A stretch of DNA of 32,705 nt, taken from positions 1-32,705 of the forward strand of contig JBMOGA010000045.1 of NCBI GenBank assembly GCA_049318625.1, in the 5' to 3' direction. The notes beneath the pieces are model-generated. The model was not told the origin of the DNA. It did no database searches and saw only the letters and a program-made list of their open reading frames with translations. Position 1 is the stretch's first letter. Every line of letters begins with the position of its first letter. Source of the DNA: JBMOGA01 sp049318625. GTDB taxonomy: Bacteria > Pseudomonadota > Alphaproteobacteria > Rhizobiales > Hyphomicrobiaceae. Positions 25,524-32,297 of the stretch are shown one piece after another. The position numbers were made by a program, and so were the translations under genes.

Positions 25524-25602
25524 GGCCGGACCTTGCCCGTTAATCTTGTCGGGGGGGTAGCAAAATGCAATAGTCCGGCCCCATATGAGGACGATCCGTC
25601 CT
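25524..25602 (+). promoter_or_regulatory. Inverted repeats in the leader of the tat genes
   Basis: GGCCGGAC (25524-25531) and GTCCGGCC (25573-25580) are perfect 8-bp arms 41 bases apart. A second hairpin, AGGACG / CGTCCT (25588-25593 with 25597-25602, three-base loop), abuts the AGAGGGAG ribosome site of tatA. The short AT-richer part (GTTAATCTTG, GCAAAATGCAATAG) lies between. They may mark the end of the ABC gene transcript, a promoter region for tat, or both. Confidence 0.35.
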
Positions 25603-25620
25603 AGAGGGAGTTAAGAAACA

Positions 25621-25851
25621 ATGGGTGCAACTAGCATCTGGCATTGGATCATCCTGCTGCTGATCGTGGTGCTTCTGTTCGGCCGAGGCAAGATCTCCGA
25701 GGTGATGGGTGACGTCGCCAAGGGCATCAAGAGCTTCAAGAAGGGCATGACCGAGGACGAGACCGCGCAGAAGGCGGGCGAAACGAAAGCCATCGACGCC
25801 GCCAAGGCGGCGGAAGTCCGTCCGACGGCCGAGGGCTCGAAGATCGGCTGA
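25621..25851 (+). CDS. tatA: Sec-independent protein translocase subunit TatA
   Basis: Pore-forming subunit of the twin-arginine translocase, which exports folded proteins. The 76-residue product has the family layout: a short periplasmic N-terminus, a membrane helix (WHWIILLLIVVLLFG), the FGRGKISE hinge, and the amphipathic helix VMGDVAKGIKSFKKGM, followed by a polar tail. The ATG is ten bases after AGAGGGAG. It is first in tatA-tatB-tatC. A strong hairpin separates it from tatB. Confidence 0.97.
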   Translation: MGATSIWHWIILLLIVVLLFGRGKISEVMGDVAKGIKSFKKGMTEDETAQKAGETKAIDAAKAAEVRPTAEGSKIG

Positions 25852-25894
25852 CCGCCCGCTCGCCGAGCGAGCCGGGTCATACTGAAATCGGCTG

Positions 25895-25925
25895 GCGCCG
25901 CCTCGAGTCCCTGGCTCGGCGGCGC
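25895..25925 (+). promoter_or_regulatory. Intercistronic hairpin between tatA and tatB
   Basis: GCGCCGCC (25895-25902) pairs with GGCGGCGC (25918-25925) around a 15-base loop that can form an inner GAG/CTC stem. It is followed by only TTT (25926-25928). It lies 43 bases after the tatA stop and 24 bases before the tatB start. It resembles a partial terminator or a 3' stability hairpin that would leave more tatA than tatBC message. Confidence 0.55.
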
Positions 25926-25949
25926 TTTGCCGTCGGGGTGGAATGACGC

Positions 25950-26417
25950 ATGTTCGATATTGGTTGGAGCGAACTGCTGGTCGTCGGCATCGTGGCACTG
26001 GTGGTGGTGGGTCCGAAAGAGCTGCCGGTGCTGCTGCGCACGGTCGGCAAGTATGTCGGCATCATCCGTCGGCAAGCTGGCGAGTTCCGCGCGCAGTTCG
26101 ACGAGGCGATGCGCGAGGCGGAGCTCGATCAACTCAAGAAGGACGTGACGGCCCTGAAGAACGATGCCGAGTCGACCTTTCGTGATACCGAGCGTGCGGT
26201 GTCGAGCGAGTTCGACGCTGCGCACAGCGCCCTGAACACCGCGACATCGGCGACCGTACCGGTTCTCGGCACCGGGGCTGCTGCTGCGGCGGCCGCCGCC
26301 GCGACGCCAGAGCTGGCTGCCGTGGCCGCGGCAACGAGTGCGACGCCGACCGATTCAGGCAATGCCGCGAGCGGGGGCCAGCCGGCCGCCGAGCCCGCGA
26401 TCAAGAGCGGAGCTTGA
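25950..26417 (+). CDS. tatB: Sec-independent protein translocase subunit TatB
   Basis: Receptor-complex subunit that with TatC binds twin-arginine signal peptides. The 155-residue product starts MFDIGWSELLVVGIVALVVVGPKELP, the classic TatB signature with E8 in the membrane helix and the GPKELP hinge. The amphipathic helix LLRTVGKYVGIIRRQAGEF follows, then a charged helical region to about residue 90. The last 65 residues are an Ala/Thr/Pro-rich disordered tail. Its stop is three bases before the tatC start, so the two are translationally linked. Confidence 0.96.
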   Translation: MFDIGWSELLVVGIVALVVVGPKELPVLLRTVGKYVGIIRRQAGEFRAQFDEAMREAELDQLKKDVTALKNDAESTFRDTERAVSSEFDAAHSALNTATSATVPVLGTGAAAAAAAAATPELAAVAAATSATPTDSGNAASGGQPAAEPAIKSGA

Positions 26418-26420
26418 ATT

Positions 26421-27209
26421 GTGACAGAAGTCAAAATGCCCGATCCGGACGACATCGAGGCGTCGAAGGCGCCGCTGATGGATCATCTGATCGAGCTGCG
26501 CCAGCGGCTCGTCTATGCGCTTCTCGCGGTCGGTGGCTTTTTCGTCGTCTGCTTCGTGTTCGCGTCCGACATCTACCACATCCTGCTGTGGCCCTATCGG
26601 TGGGCGCGCGGCGGTGACATCCGCATGATCTACACGGCGCCGCAGGAAGTGTTCTTCACGAACGTCAAGCTCGCGCTGTTCGGCGCCGTGTTCTGCGCGT
26701 TTCCGGTGATCGCGACGCAGATCTACAAGTTCGTCGCGCCGGGCCTCTACAAGAACGAGCGGGAGTCGTTCCGGCCTTATCTCATCGCCACGCCGCTGCT
26801 GTTCCTGCTCGGGGCGATGGTGGTGTTTTTCATCGTCATGCCGCTGGCGATGCGGTTCTTCATCTCGTTCGAGCAGGTCGGGTCGGTGACCTTGACGCTC
26901 GAGGCGCGTGTCAGCGAATACCTCGGGTTCATCATGGCGTTGATCCTGGGCTTCGGCGTCTGTTTCCAGCTCCCCGTCATTCTCACGTTGCTGGCGCGCA
27001 CGGGTGTGCTCACGGCCGCGGATCTGCGGGACAAGCGGCGTTGGGCGATCGTCGGCATCTTCGCCGTCGCCGCCGTGCTGACGCCGCCCGATCCGATCAG
27101 CCAGATCGCCATGGCGTTGCCGACGGTGCTGCTCTACGAGGTCTCGATTCTTGCCGTCGACCGCGTGGAAAAGGCCCGGGCGGCGCGGGAAGCGGCGAAA
27201 TCGTCATAG
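26421..27209 (+). CDS. tatC: Sec-independent protein translocase subunit TatC
   Basis: Core polytopic subunit of the twin-arginine translocase. In 262 residues six membrane helices can be traced, with the family motifs PLMDHLIELRQRL before helix 1, MIYTAPQEVFFTNVKLALFGA (the conserved E in the cytoplasmic/periplasmic cap), KFVAPGLYKNER, and the Pro-rich stretch AAVLTPPDPISQIAMALP near the end. The start is a GTG at 26421 with CGGAG upstream, three bases after the tatB stop. serS follows after 156 bases. Confidence 0.97.
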   Translation: MTEVKMPDPDDIEASKAPLMDHLIELRQRLVYALLAVGGFFVVCFVFASDIYHILLWPYRWARGGDIRMIYTAPQEVFFTNVKLALFGAVFCAFPVIATQIYKFVAPGLYKNERESFRPYLIATPLLFLLGAMVVFFIVMPLAMRFFISFEQVGSVTLTLEARVSEYLGFIMALILGFGVCFQLPVILTLLARTGVLTAADLRDKRRWAIVGIFAVAAVLTPPDPISQIAMALPTVLLYEVSILAVDRVEKARAAREAAKSS

Positions 27210-27365
27210 CCGGACGCGGCCGTTGAGGGTATAGGCGGTGGCGCCGTGCGCTCTGCCGTGCGGCCGGGCTCGTGCCGCCGCTCCCAGGGAGCTTCCGCCT
27301 CTCCGTCCGTCGTTCGCGGGTGGCCGGCGTGCCGCCGCCCTCCACTGGCTTCGGAGACGGCCTCA

Positions 27366-28649
27366 ATGTTCGACATCAAGCTCATTCGCGACAATCCCGC
27401 AGCCTTCGACGCCGGCCTCGCCCGACGTGGTCTCGAGCCGCAGGCGGCCCGGCTGATTGAACTCGACGACGCGCGCCGGCGCCATCTCACCAGGCTGCAG
27501 GAGGCCCAGTCGCGGCGCAATGCCGCCTCCAAGGAGATCGGCAAGGCCAAGGCGCAGAAGGACGAGGCGCGCGCGGCCGAGCTGATGCGGGAGGTGGGCG
27601 AGCTCAAGGAGGTCATCCAGCAGGGCGAGGAGGAGGAGCGCAAGATCGACGCCGCGCTCAACGCCGCGCTGGCGCTCATTCCCAACACGCCGCTCGACGA
27701 GGTGCCGGAGGGCCGCGACGAGACGGGCAACGTCGAGGTGCGCCGGGTCGGTGCGCCGCCCAAGCTCGATTTCGCGCCGAAGCAGCACTTCGAACTCGGC
27801 GAGGCGCTGGGGCTCATGGATTTCGAGGCGGCGCAGAAGATCTCGGGCGCGCGCTTCGTGGTGCTGAAGGGCGCGCTGGCGCGGATGGAGCGGGCACTCG
27901 CGCAGTTCATGCTCGACACCCATACGACCGAGTTCGGCTACACCGAGGTCAATCCGCCGCTGATGGTGCGCGATCAGGCTGCTTTCGGCACCGGCAACCT
28001 GCCGAAATTCGCGGACGACCTGTTCCAGACCACGACCGGGTTCTGGCTGATCCCGACGGCGGAGGTGTCGCTCACCAACCTCGTTCGCGAGACGATCCTC
28101 GAGGAGGATGCGCTGCCGATGCGGATGACGGCCTGCACGCCGTGCTTCCGGGCCGAGGCCGGAGCGGCGGGCCGCGACACCCGCGGCATGATCCGCCAGC
28201 ACCAGTTCACGAAGGTCGAGCTCGTCTCGATCACCACGCCGGAGTCGAGCCTCGCCGAGCACGAGCGGATGACCGGGGCTGCCGAGACGATCCTGCAGCG
28301 GCTGGGGCTGCCCTATCGCACCATGCTGCTGTGCACGGGCGACATGGGGTTCGCTTCGCGCAGGACCTACGACATCGAAGTGTGGCTGCCGGGACAGGAT
28401 GCCTATCGCGAAATCTCGTCGTGCTCGGTGTGCGGGGATTTCCAGGCGCGGCGGATGGGCGCGCGGTTCCGCAGCAAGGCCGCCAAGGACGTCCGCTTCG
28501 TGCACACGCTGAACGGTTCTGGCCTGGCGGTCGGGCGCACGCTGATCGCGGTCATGGAGAATTATCAGCAGGCCGACGGGTCGATCGTCGTGCCCGAGGC
28601 GCTCCGGCCCTACATGGGCGGTATCGCACGGATCGCACCGGCAGTCTGA
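27366..28649 (+). CDS. serS: Serine--tRNA ligase
   Basis: Class II aminoacyl-tRNA synthetase charging tRNA-Ser and tRNA-Sec. The 427-residue protein has the N-terminal coiled-coil arm (about 25-105) and the class II core. Motif 2 is CFRAEAGAAGRDTRGMIRQHQF and motif 3 is NGSGLAVGRTLIAVMENYQ. The serine-binding stretch TAEVSLTN is also present. The ATG at 27366 gives the standard MFDIKLIRDNPAAFD; the frame is open to 27246, but the upstream part is Arg/Ser-rich noise. surE follows after 48 bases. Confidence 0.98.
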   Translation: MFDIKLIRDNPAAFDAGLARRGLEPQAARLIELDDARRRHLTRLQEAQSRRNAASKEIGKAKAQKDEARAAELMREVGELKEVIQQGEEEERKIDAALNAALALIPNTPLDEVPEGRDETGNVEVRRVGAPPKLDFAPKQHFELGEALGLMDFEAAQKISGARFVVLKGALARMERALAQFMLDTHTTEFGYTEVNPPLMVRDQAAFGTGNLPKFADDLFQTTTGFWLIPTAEVSLTNLVRETILEEDALPMRMTACTPCFRAEAGAAGRDTRGMIRQHQFTKVELVSITTPESSLAEHERMTGAAETILQRLGLPYRTMLLCTGDMGFASRRTYDIEVWLPGQDAYREISSCSVCGDFQARRMGARFRSKAAKDVRFVHTLNGSGLAVGRTLIAVMENYQQADGSIVVPEALRPYMGGIARIAPAV

Positions 28650-28697
28650 AACGGCGCACGAAACGTAGTCCCACCGGCAACGACGCGGAGCAGTGAC

Positions 28698-29471
28698 ATG
28701 CGCATCCTGGTGACCAACGACGACGGCATCGACGCGCCGGGCCTGCATGCGCTGCGCCAGATCGCGGCGGAGCTTTCGGACGACGTGTGGGTGGTGGCGC
28801 CGGAGACCAACCAGTCGGGCACAGGGCATTCGCTGTCGCTGCACGAGCCTTTGCGCATGCGCCGGCTCGACGACCGCGCATACGCGGTGCGCGGCACGCC
28901 GACGGACTGCGTGATCATGGCGGTGCGGCACGTGCTCAAAGACCAGCGGCCGACGCTGGTGCTGTCGGGGGTCAACCGCGGGCAGAACCTCGCCGAGGAC
29001 GTCACCTACTCGGGCACCATCGCGGCCTGTTTCGAGGGCACGCTGATCGGGATCCGGTCGATCGCGCTGTCGCAGGCGTTCGGGCCGGAGACCCGACAGG
29101 CGCCGCGCTGGGAGACGGCGCTGGCGCACGGGCCGGGGCTGATCCGCGCGCTGCTGGCCGAGCCGTGGGGCGAGGGTGTGCTCATGAACGTCAACTTCCC
29201 GGATCGCAAGCCCGAGGAGGTGGCGGGCACCCTGGTGACGACGCAGGGGCGGCGCGACCAGGATCTGCTGTCGATCGAGGAGCGTCACGACACCTGGGGC
29301 TCGCCGTACTATTGGTTCGGGTTCCAGCGCAAGCGCTCGATGCCGAAGACGGGCACCGATCTGTGGGCCGTCTACAACGGGCACATCTCGGTGACACCGC
29401 TGCATCTCGATCTCACGCACTACGACAGCTTGAAGTCGCTGGCGGCGCGGCTCGACGGGCGGCTTGTGTAA
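28698..29471 (+). CDS. surE: 5'/3'-nucleotidase SurE
   Basis: Metal-dependent nucleoside 5'/3'-monophosphate phosphatase involved in stationary-phase survival. The 257-residue product begins MRILVTNDDGIDAPGL with the metal-binding NDDG. SGTGHSLSL, YAVRGTPTDCVIMAV and VLSGVNRGQNLAEDVTYSGTI are further family signatures, the last carrying the metal-binding Asn. It has GGAG seven bases before the ATG and sits 48 bases after serS, as usual in Rhizobiales. In many relatives a pcm gene comes next; here a non-coding region with a tRNA-like element follows instead. Confidence 0.97.
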   Translation: MRILVTNDDGIDAPGLHALRQIAAELSDDVWVVAPETNQSGTGHSLSLHEPLRMRRLDDRAYAVRGTPTDCVIMAVRHVLKDQRPTLVLSGVNRGQNLAEDVTYSGTIAACFEGTLIGIRSIALSQAFGPETRQAPRWETALAHGPGLIRALLAEPWGEGVLMNVNFPDRKPEEVAGTLVTTQGRRDQDLLSIEERHDTWGSPYYWFGFQRKRSMPKTGTDLWAVYNGHISVTPLHLDLTHYDSLKSLAARLDGRLV

Positions 29472-29715
29472 CGGGGCTTGGCGGCCACGATCTTTTCCGC
29501 CATCGGATTTTATGGCGATGATCTTCGGTGCGAGCGCTCCGGCGCGTCGCAGGCTGCCGTTTTGCGGCTTTAATTTCGCCGGAATGCTCCGTTAGCCCGC
29601 GCGTCCCTTGTCGAGCACCTCGTGTCCGGGCTCCTGTGTCCCGGCTGGCGCGTACGGCTCTGCCGCGGCGTGTTCCGTGAGCGGTGAGGGATCCCGGGGG
29701 CTCAGGCCTCCACCA

Positions 29716-29790
29716 TGACGACGAGCTCAGTGGGTAGAGCATTGGTTCGAGAAACCAAGAGTGTGGGTTCGAATCCCATGTCGCCAGCCA
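29716..29790 (+). tRNA. tRNA-like element, probable tRNA pseudogene (anticodon position GAG)
   Basis: A complete class I cloverleaf folds. The acceptor TGACGAC (29716-29722) pairs with GTCGCCA (29780-29786), with one A-C mismatch at pair 3-70. The D arm is GCTC-AGTGGGTA-GAGC. The anticodon arm is TTGGT-TCGAGAA-ACCAA with GAG at 29749-29751. A four-base variable loop and a T arm GTGGG-TTCGAAT-CCCAT follow, then discriminator G and an encoded CCA. Against function: position 33 is C instead of the near-invariant U, and position 8 is G instead of U. The anticodon GAG would be leucine, yet there is no long variable arm. The sequence is derived from a tRNA; whether it is charged and used is doubtful. 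Confidence 0.5.
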
Positions 29791-29791
29791 A

Positions 29792-29868
29792 GCTCGCGGA
29801 TAGCGAGCACTCGCCTGTAAAGCGAGTTGAACGAGAGGGAAGCCGGCTGCTTCCCCGCTGCTTCAACT
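29792..29868 (+). ncRNA. Candidate structured RNA: hairpin series after the tRNA-like element
   Basis: Four perfect stems follow one another within 77 bases. GCTCGC/GCGAGC (29792-29808) has a five-base loop. ACTCGC/GCGAGT (29809-29827) has loop CTGTAAA, identical in form to a tRNA-Tyr anticodon loop. AGTTGAA/TTCAACT (29825-29831 with 29862-29868) encloses GGGAAGC/GCTTCCC (29837-29855). Stems 2 and 3 share three bases, so they compete or each lose a base pair or two. No T run marks a terminator. It may be transcribed with the tRNA-like element. No known family is recognised. Confidence 0.4.
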
Positions 29869-30119
29869 GACATCGAGGCTGCGGCCGCGATGGCGGTCGG
29901 CAGCACGCGTCGCGGCGCTCTGCGCCAGCGTGGATATCGCCCCTGGCACCCGGCCGGAGGGCTTGGCCCCGTCGTGCCCGATCCCGTATCGGCGCGCACG
30001 CAGCCAGGTCCGATAGCTCGGTGCCGCGGGCTGAAGCGCTGGCCCGTGGCCGGGACGTGGGTGGCAGCCGGCGACCTGTCTGGGTCGTCGTACTTGCAGA
30101 CTGCAGATTGGAGCGTGTC

Positions 30120-31277
30120 GTGTTGTTCAGGTTCAGGGTTATCGTCAAGGACGACGAGCGGGCGTTGCTGATGCGGGACGGCCGGTTCGAGCGGGTGCTC
30201 GGACCGGGCCGGTTCCTGGCGCTCGATTTCGGCCGGCGGCTCAGCGCCGAGGTGGTCAAGATCGCGCGGGCGGAGATCGCCGCCGACAAGGCGCTGCTGT
30301 TCGCGATGGCGCATCCGGCGGTGGCGGCGGAGCACTTCGAGATCGTGCAGGCGGGGCCTGGCGAGGTCGCCATCGTCTCGCTCGACGGCGAGCCGAAGCA
30401 TGTCGTTCTGCCGAACACGACGCGGGCGTTCTGGAAGACGATCACCCGGGTCGATGTCGAGCGGATCGACGCGGCGGGCGACGTGCGGGTGGCCAAGCGG
30501 CACCTCGACAAGCTCGATCCGGCGCGGACGTCCATCGTCGTGCCGGCGGTGGTCGAGGCGCACGAGGCCGGTTTGCTGTTCGTCGACGGCCGGCTGGTCG
30601 AGCGGCTGGCGCCGGGGCGGCACGCGTTCTGGGCCGTCGGCCGGACGGTCCGGGTCCAGAAGGTCGATCTGCGGCCGACGCCGCTCGAGGTGACGGCGCA
30701 GGAGATCCTGACCAAGGATCGGGTCGGCATCCGGGTGACGCTGACGGCGTTCCTCCGGGTCGTCGATCCGGAAAAGGCCGTCCTGGCGGCGGGCGATGTG
30801 CCGAACACGGTCTACCGGCTCGTGCAGTTCGCGATCCGGGAGGCGGTGGCGACGCGGTCGCTCGACGACATCCTGGCCGCGCGGGATACCATCGACCGCG
30901 AGGTGCGGGCGTTCGTGACCGGGCGGACCGCGGCGCTCGGCGTCGAGATCGGCGAGATCGGCGTCAAGGACGTCATCCTGCCGGGTGACGTGCGGGAGCT
31001 TCTGAACAAGGTCGTGGAGGCGGAGCGGACGGCGAAGGCCAACCTGATCCGGCGGCAGGAGGAGACGGCGGCGACGCGGTCGCTCCTGAACACGGCCCGG
31101 CTGATGGAGGACAACCCGCTCCTCCTGCGGCTGAAGGAGCTCGAGGCGCTGGAGAAGCTTGTCGAGAAGGTCGGCCGGATCGATCTGCACGCGGGGGCGG
31201 GAGCCGGTGGCTTCGACGCCCTGCTGCAGAACCTCTACAGCCTGCGTGAGCGGGCGGAGGCGGCCAAGCCGAACTGA
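30120..31277 (+). CDS. Slipin family (SPFH/band 7) protein
   Basis: Member of the stomatin/prohibitin/flotillin superfamily, which forms large membrane-associated rings. The GTG at 30120 was chosen: GGAG lies six bases upstream and it gives the usual start of this group (MLFRFRVIVKDDERALLMRDGRF). The product is 385 residues. The SPFH domain covers about 140-320, with KVDLRPTPLEVTAQEILTKD, YRLVQFAIREAVATRSLDDI and GVEIGEIGVKDVILPGDVRE. A coiled coil (VVEAERTAKANLIRRQEETA) and a C-terminal helical part follow. No N-terminal membrane hairpin is seen, unlike short stomatins. The N-terminal 140 residues contain a diverged copy of the segment that opens the SPFH domain. A strong terminator follows the stop. 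Confidence 0.88.
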   Translation: MLFRFRVIVKDDERALLMRDGRFERVLGPGRFLALDFGRRLSAEVVKIARAEIAADKALLFAMAHPAVAAEHFEIVQAGPGEVAIVSLDGEPKHVVLPNTTRAFWKTITRVDVERIDAAGDVRVAKRHLDKLDPARTSIVVPAVVEAHEAGLLFVDGRLVERLAPGRHAFWAVGRTVRVQKVDLRPTPLEVTAQEILTKDRVGIRVTLTAFLRVVDPEKAVLAAGDVPNTVYRLVQFAIREAVATRSLDDILAARDTIDREVRAFVTGRTAALGVEIGEIGVKDVILPGDVRELLNKVVEAERTAKANLIRRQEETAATRSLLNTARLMEDNPLLLRLKELEALEKLVEKVGRIDLHAGAGAGGFDALLQNLYSLRERAEAAKPN

Positions 31278-31314
31278 GGCCGCGCGGGCCGCCGCGACGC
31301 AGGCGGCGCAACGG

Positions 31315-31344
31315 AAAGGGGCACCTTCGCGGGTGCCCCTTTTT
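31315..31344 (+). terminator. Intrinsic terminator of the slipin gene
   Basis: GGGGCACC (31318-31325) pairs with GGTGCCCC (31332-31339) around a six-base loop, extended by AAA/TTT, and runs into TTTTT (31340-31344). It is 38 bases after the slipin stop. The AAA on the other side could allow weak termination of the convergent VOC gene as well. Confidence 0.9.
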
Positions 31345-31469
31345 CGTGGCCGATGCGCCAGCGCTGATCGGCCCGGTAGCTCACTAATTTCTCGTTTCAG
31401 GGACTGTGTCACGATCTCGGTGGAAGCGTTCCGCTTCCCCTTCGACCGATCAGACCCTGGGCGGCAGGC

Positions 31470-32297
31470 TCAAACGAACTGGTTCACTTCGATCATGTTG
31501 GCGGTCGGGTCGAACATGTAGATCTGATGCATGCCGACCATGGCGTACACCTTGGCGTCCGATACGAGGACGCCACCGCTTTCGAGGCGCGCCTTGACCG
31601 CGAGAACGTCCCTCACGAAGAACGCCGGATGTCCCGCGATCGACGGATTGTGGGCGAAGCCGTTGCGGTAAGCGAAGCCGGGATCGGGCCGGATTATGTG
31701 CAGGCCGCGATTGAAGTCCCCCAGTGGGAGGATCGACAGTTCCAGCGGGTCGATGCTGAAATCGCCCATGCTCTGCGGCGCGCGCCAGCGGCCTTCGGTG
31801 AGGCCGGCCATTTCGACGTAGAAGCCGATGGCCTCGCGCACGTCGCAGGCTTGCAGGTTGACGTGATGGACGCCCCACCCCCACGCAGCCTCCCACGGCT
31901 GGATGGCGTCGCCGGCTGTTGTGCCGGCCGGGCGCTGACAGAAGGCGACGACGTTGCAGGCCGGATCGTTCGTGTAGATGGCCGGGACGTCGAAGTCGCC
32001 CGGCGGGGCCGGCACGTAGGGGACGGCGGCCTTGTCGAGATTGCGGGCGACGCGGTCGAGGTCGTCGATCTCCAGCGCGACGTGGCGGGCGCCGGCGGGA
32101 CCGAGCAGATCGTTCGCTTGGCGGACCAGCGCACGTGCCGGGCGGCGCACGCGCAGACCGCGGCTGCCGCCGCCGAAAGCGATCGTCCGGTCGTCGATGC
32201 GGGTTGGGGTGCCGAGGCCCAGGTGCGTGCCGAAGAAGGTCTGCGCCGCGCCCAGATCATGGGTCGCGAGCGAGACGCGATGAATGGACCAGGACAA
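31470..32297 (-). CDS. Two-domain VOC (glyoxalase/extradiol dioxygenase-like) protein
   Basis: Metal-dependent enzyme of the vicinal oxygen chelate superfamily. Two modules are visible. Module 1 is at about 4-125, beginning SIHRVSLATHDLGAAQTFF and containing ARHVALEIDDLD. Module 2 is at about 140-275, beginning GVHHVNLQACDVREAIGFY and containing GHPAFFVRDV, ending MFDPTANMIEVNQFV. The His of HHVNL, the His of GHPAF and the Glu of MIEVNQF are the expected metal ligands of the second module. The start is a TTG at 32297, six bases after GGGGAG, which gives MSWSIHRVSL; an open frame to 32420 has no better start. Substrate cannot be assigned: dioxygenase, lyase and resistance proteins share this fold. 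It stands alone, convergent with the slipin gene. Confidence 0.85.
   Translation of the reverse strand: MSWSIHRVSLATHDLGAAQTFFGTHLGLGTPTRIDDRTIAFGGGSRGLRVRRPARALVRQANDLLGPAGARHVALEIDDLDRVARNLDKAAVPYVPAPPGDFDVPAIYTNDPACNVVAFCQRPAGTTAGDAIQPWEAAWGWGVHHVNLQACDVREAIGFYVEMAGLTEGRWRAPQSMGDFSIDPLELSILPLGDFNRGLHIIRPDPGFAYRNGFAHNPSIAGHPAFFVRDVLAVKARLESGGVLVSDAKVYAMVGMHQIYMFDPTANMIEVNQFV

Larger units (their letters stand above)
29472..30119. other. Non-coding region between surE and the slipin gene
   Basis: About 650 bases. The first part (29472-29715) has a short weak stem CGCCAT/ATGGCG (29498-29517) and GCCG/CGGC followed by TTTAATTT near 29550-29570, possible but poor terminators for surE. The middle holds a tRNA-like element (29716-29790) and a run of hairpins (29792-29868). 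The last 250 bases have no visible structure or gene and probably carry the slipin promoter. Confidence 0.5.

Noticed and set aside
29716..29868. Two-piece (permuted) tmRNA
   Set aside because: The element has a full D stem and anticodon arm, which tmRNA lacks, and no tag-coding frame with an Ala-rich end was found.
29702..30808. Minus-strand frame ending in a GFEPTLLVSRTNALPTEL-like peptide
   Set aside because: The peptide is the antisense reading of the tRNA-like element, and the rest overlaps the slipin gene on the other strand.
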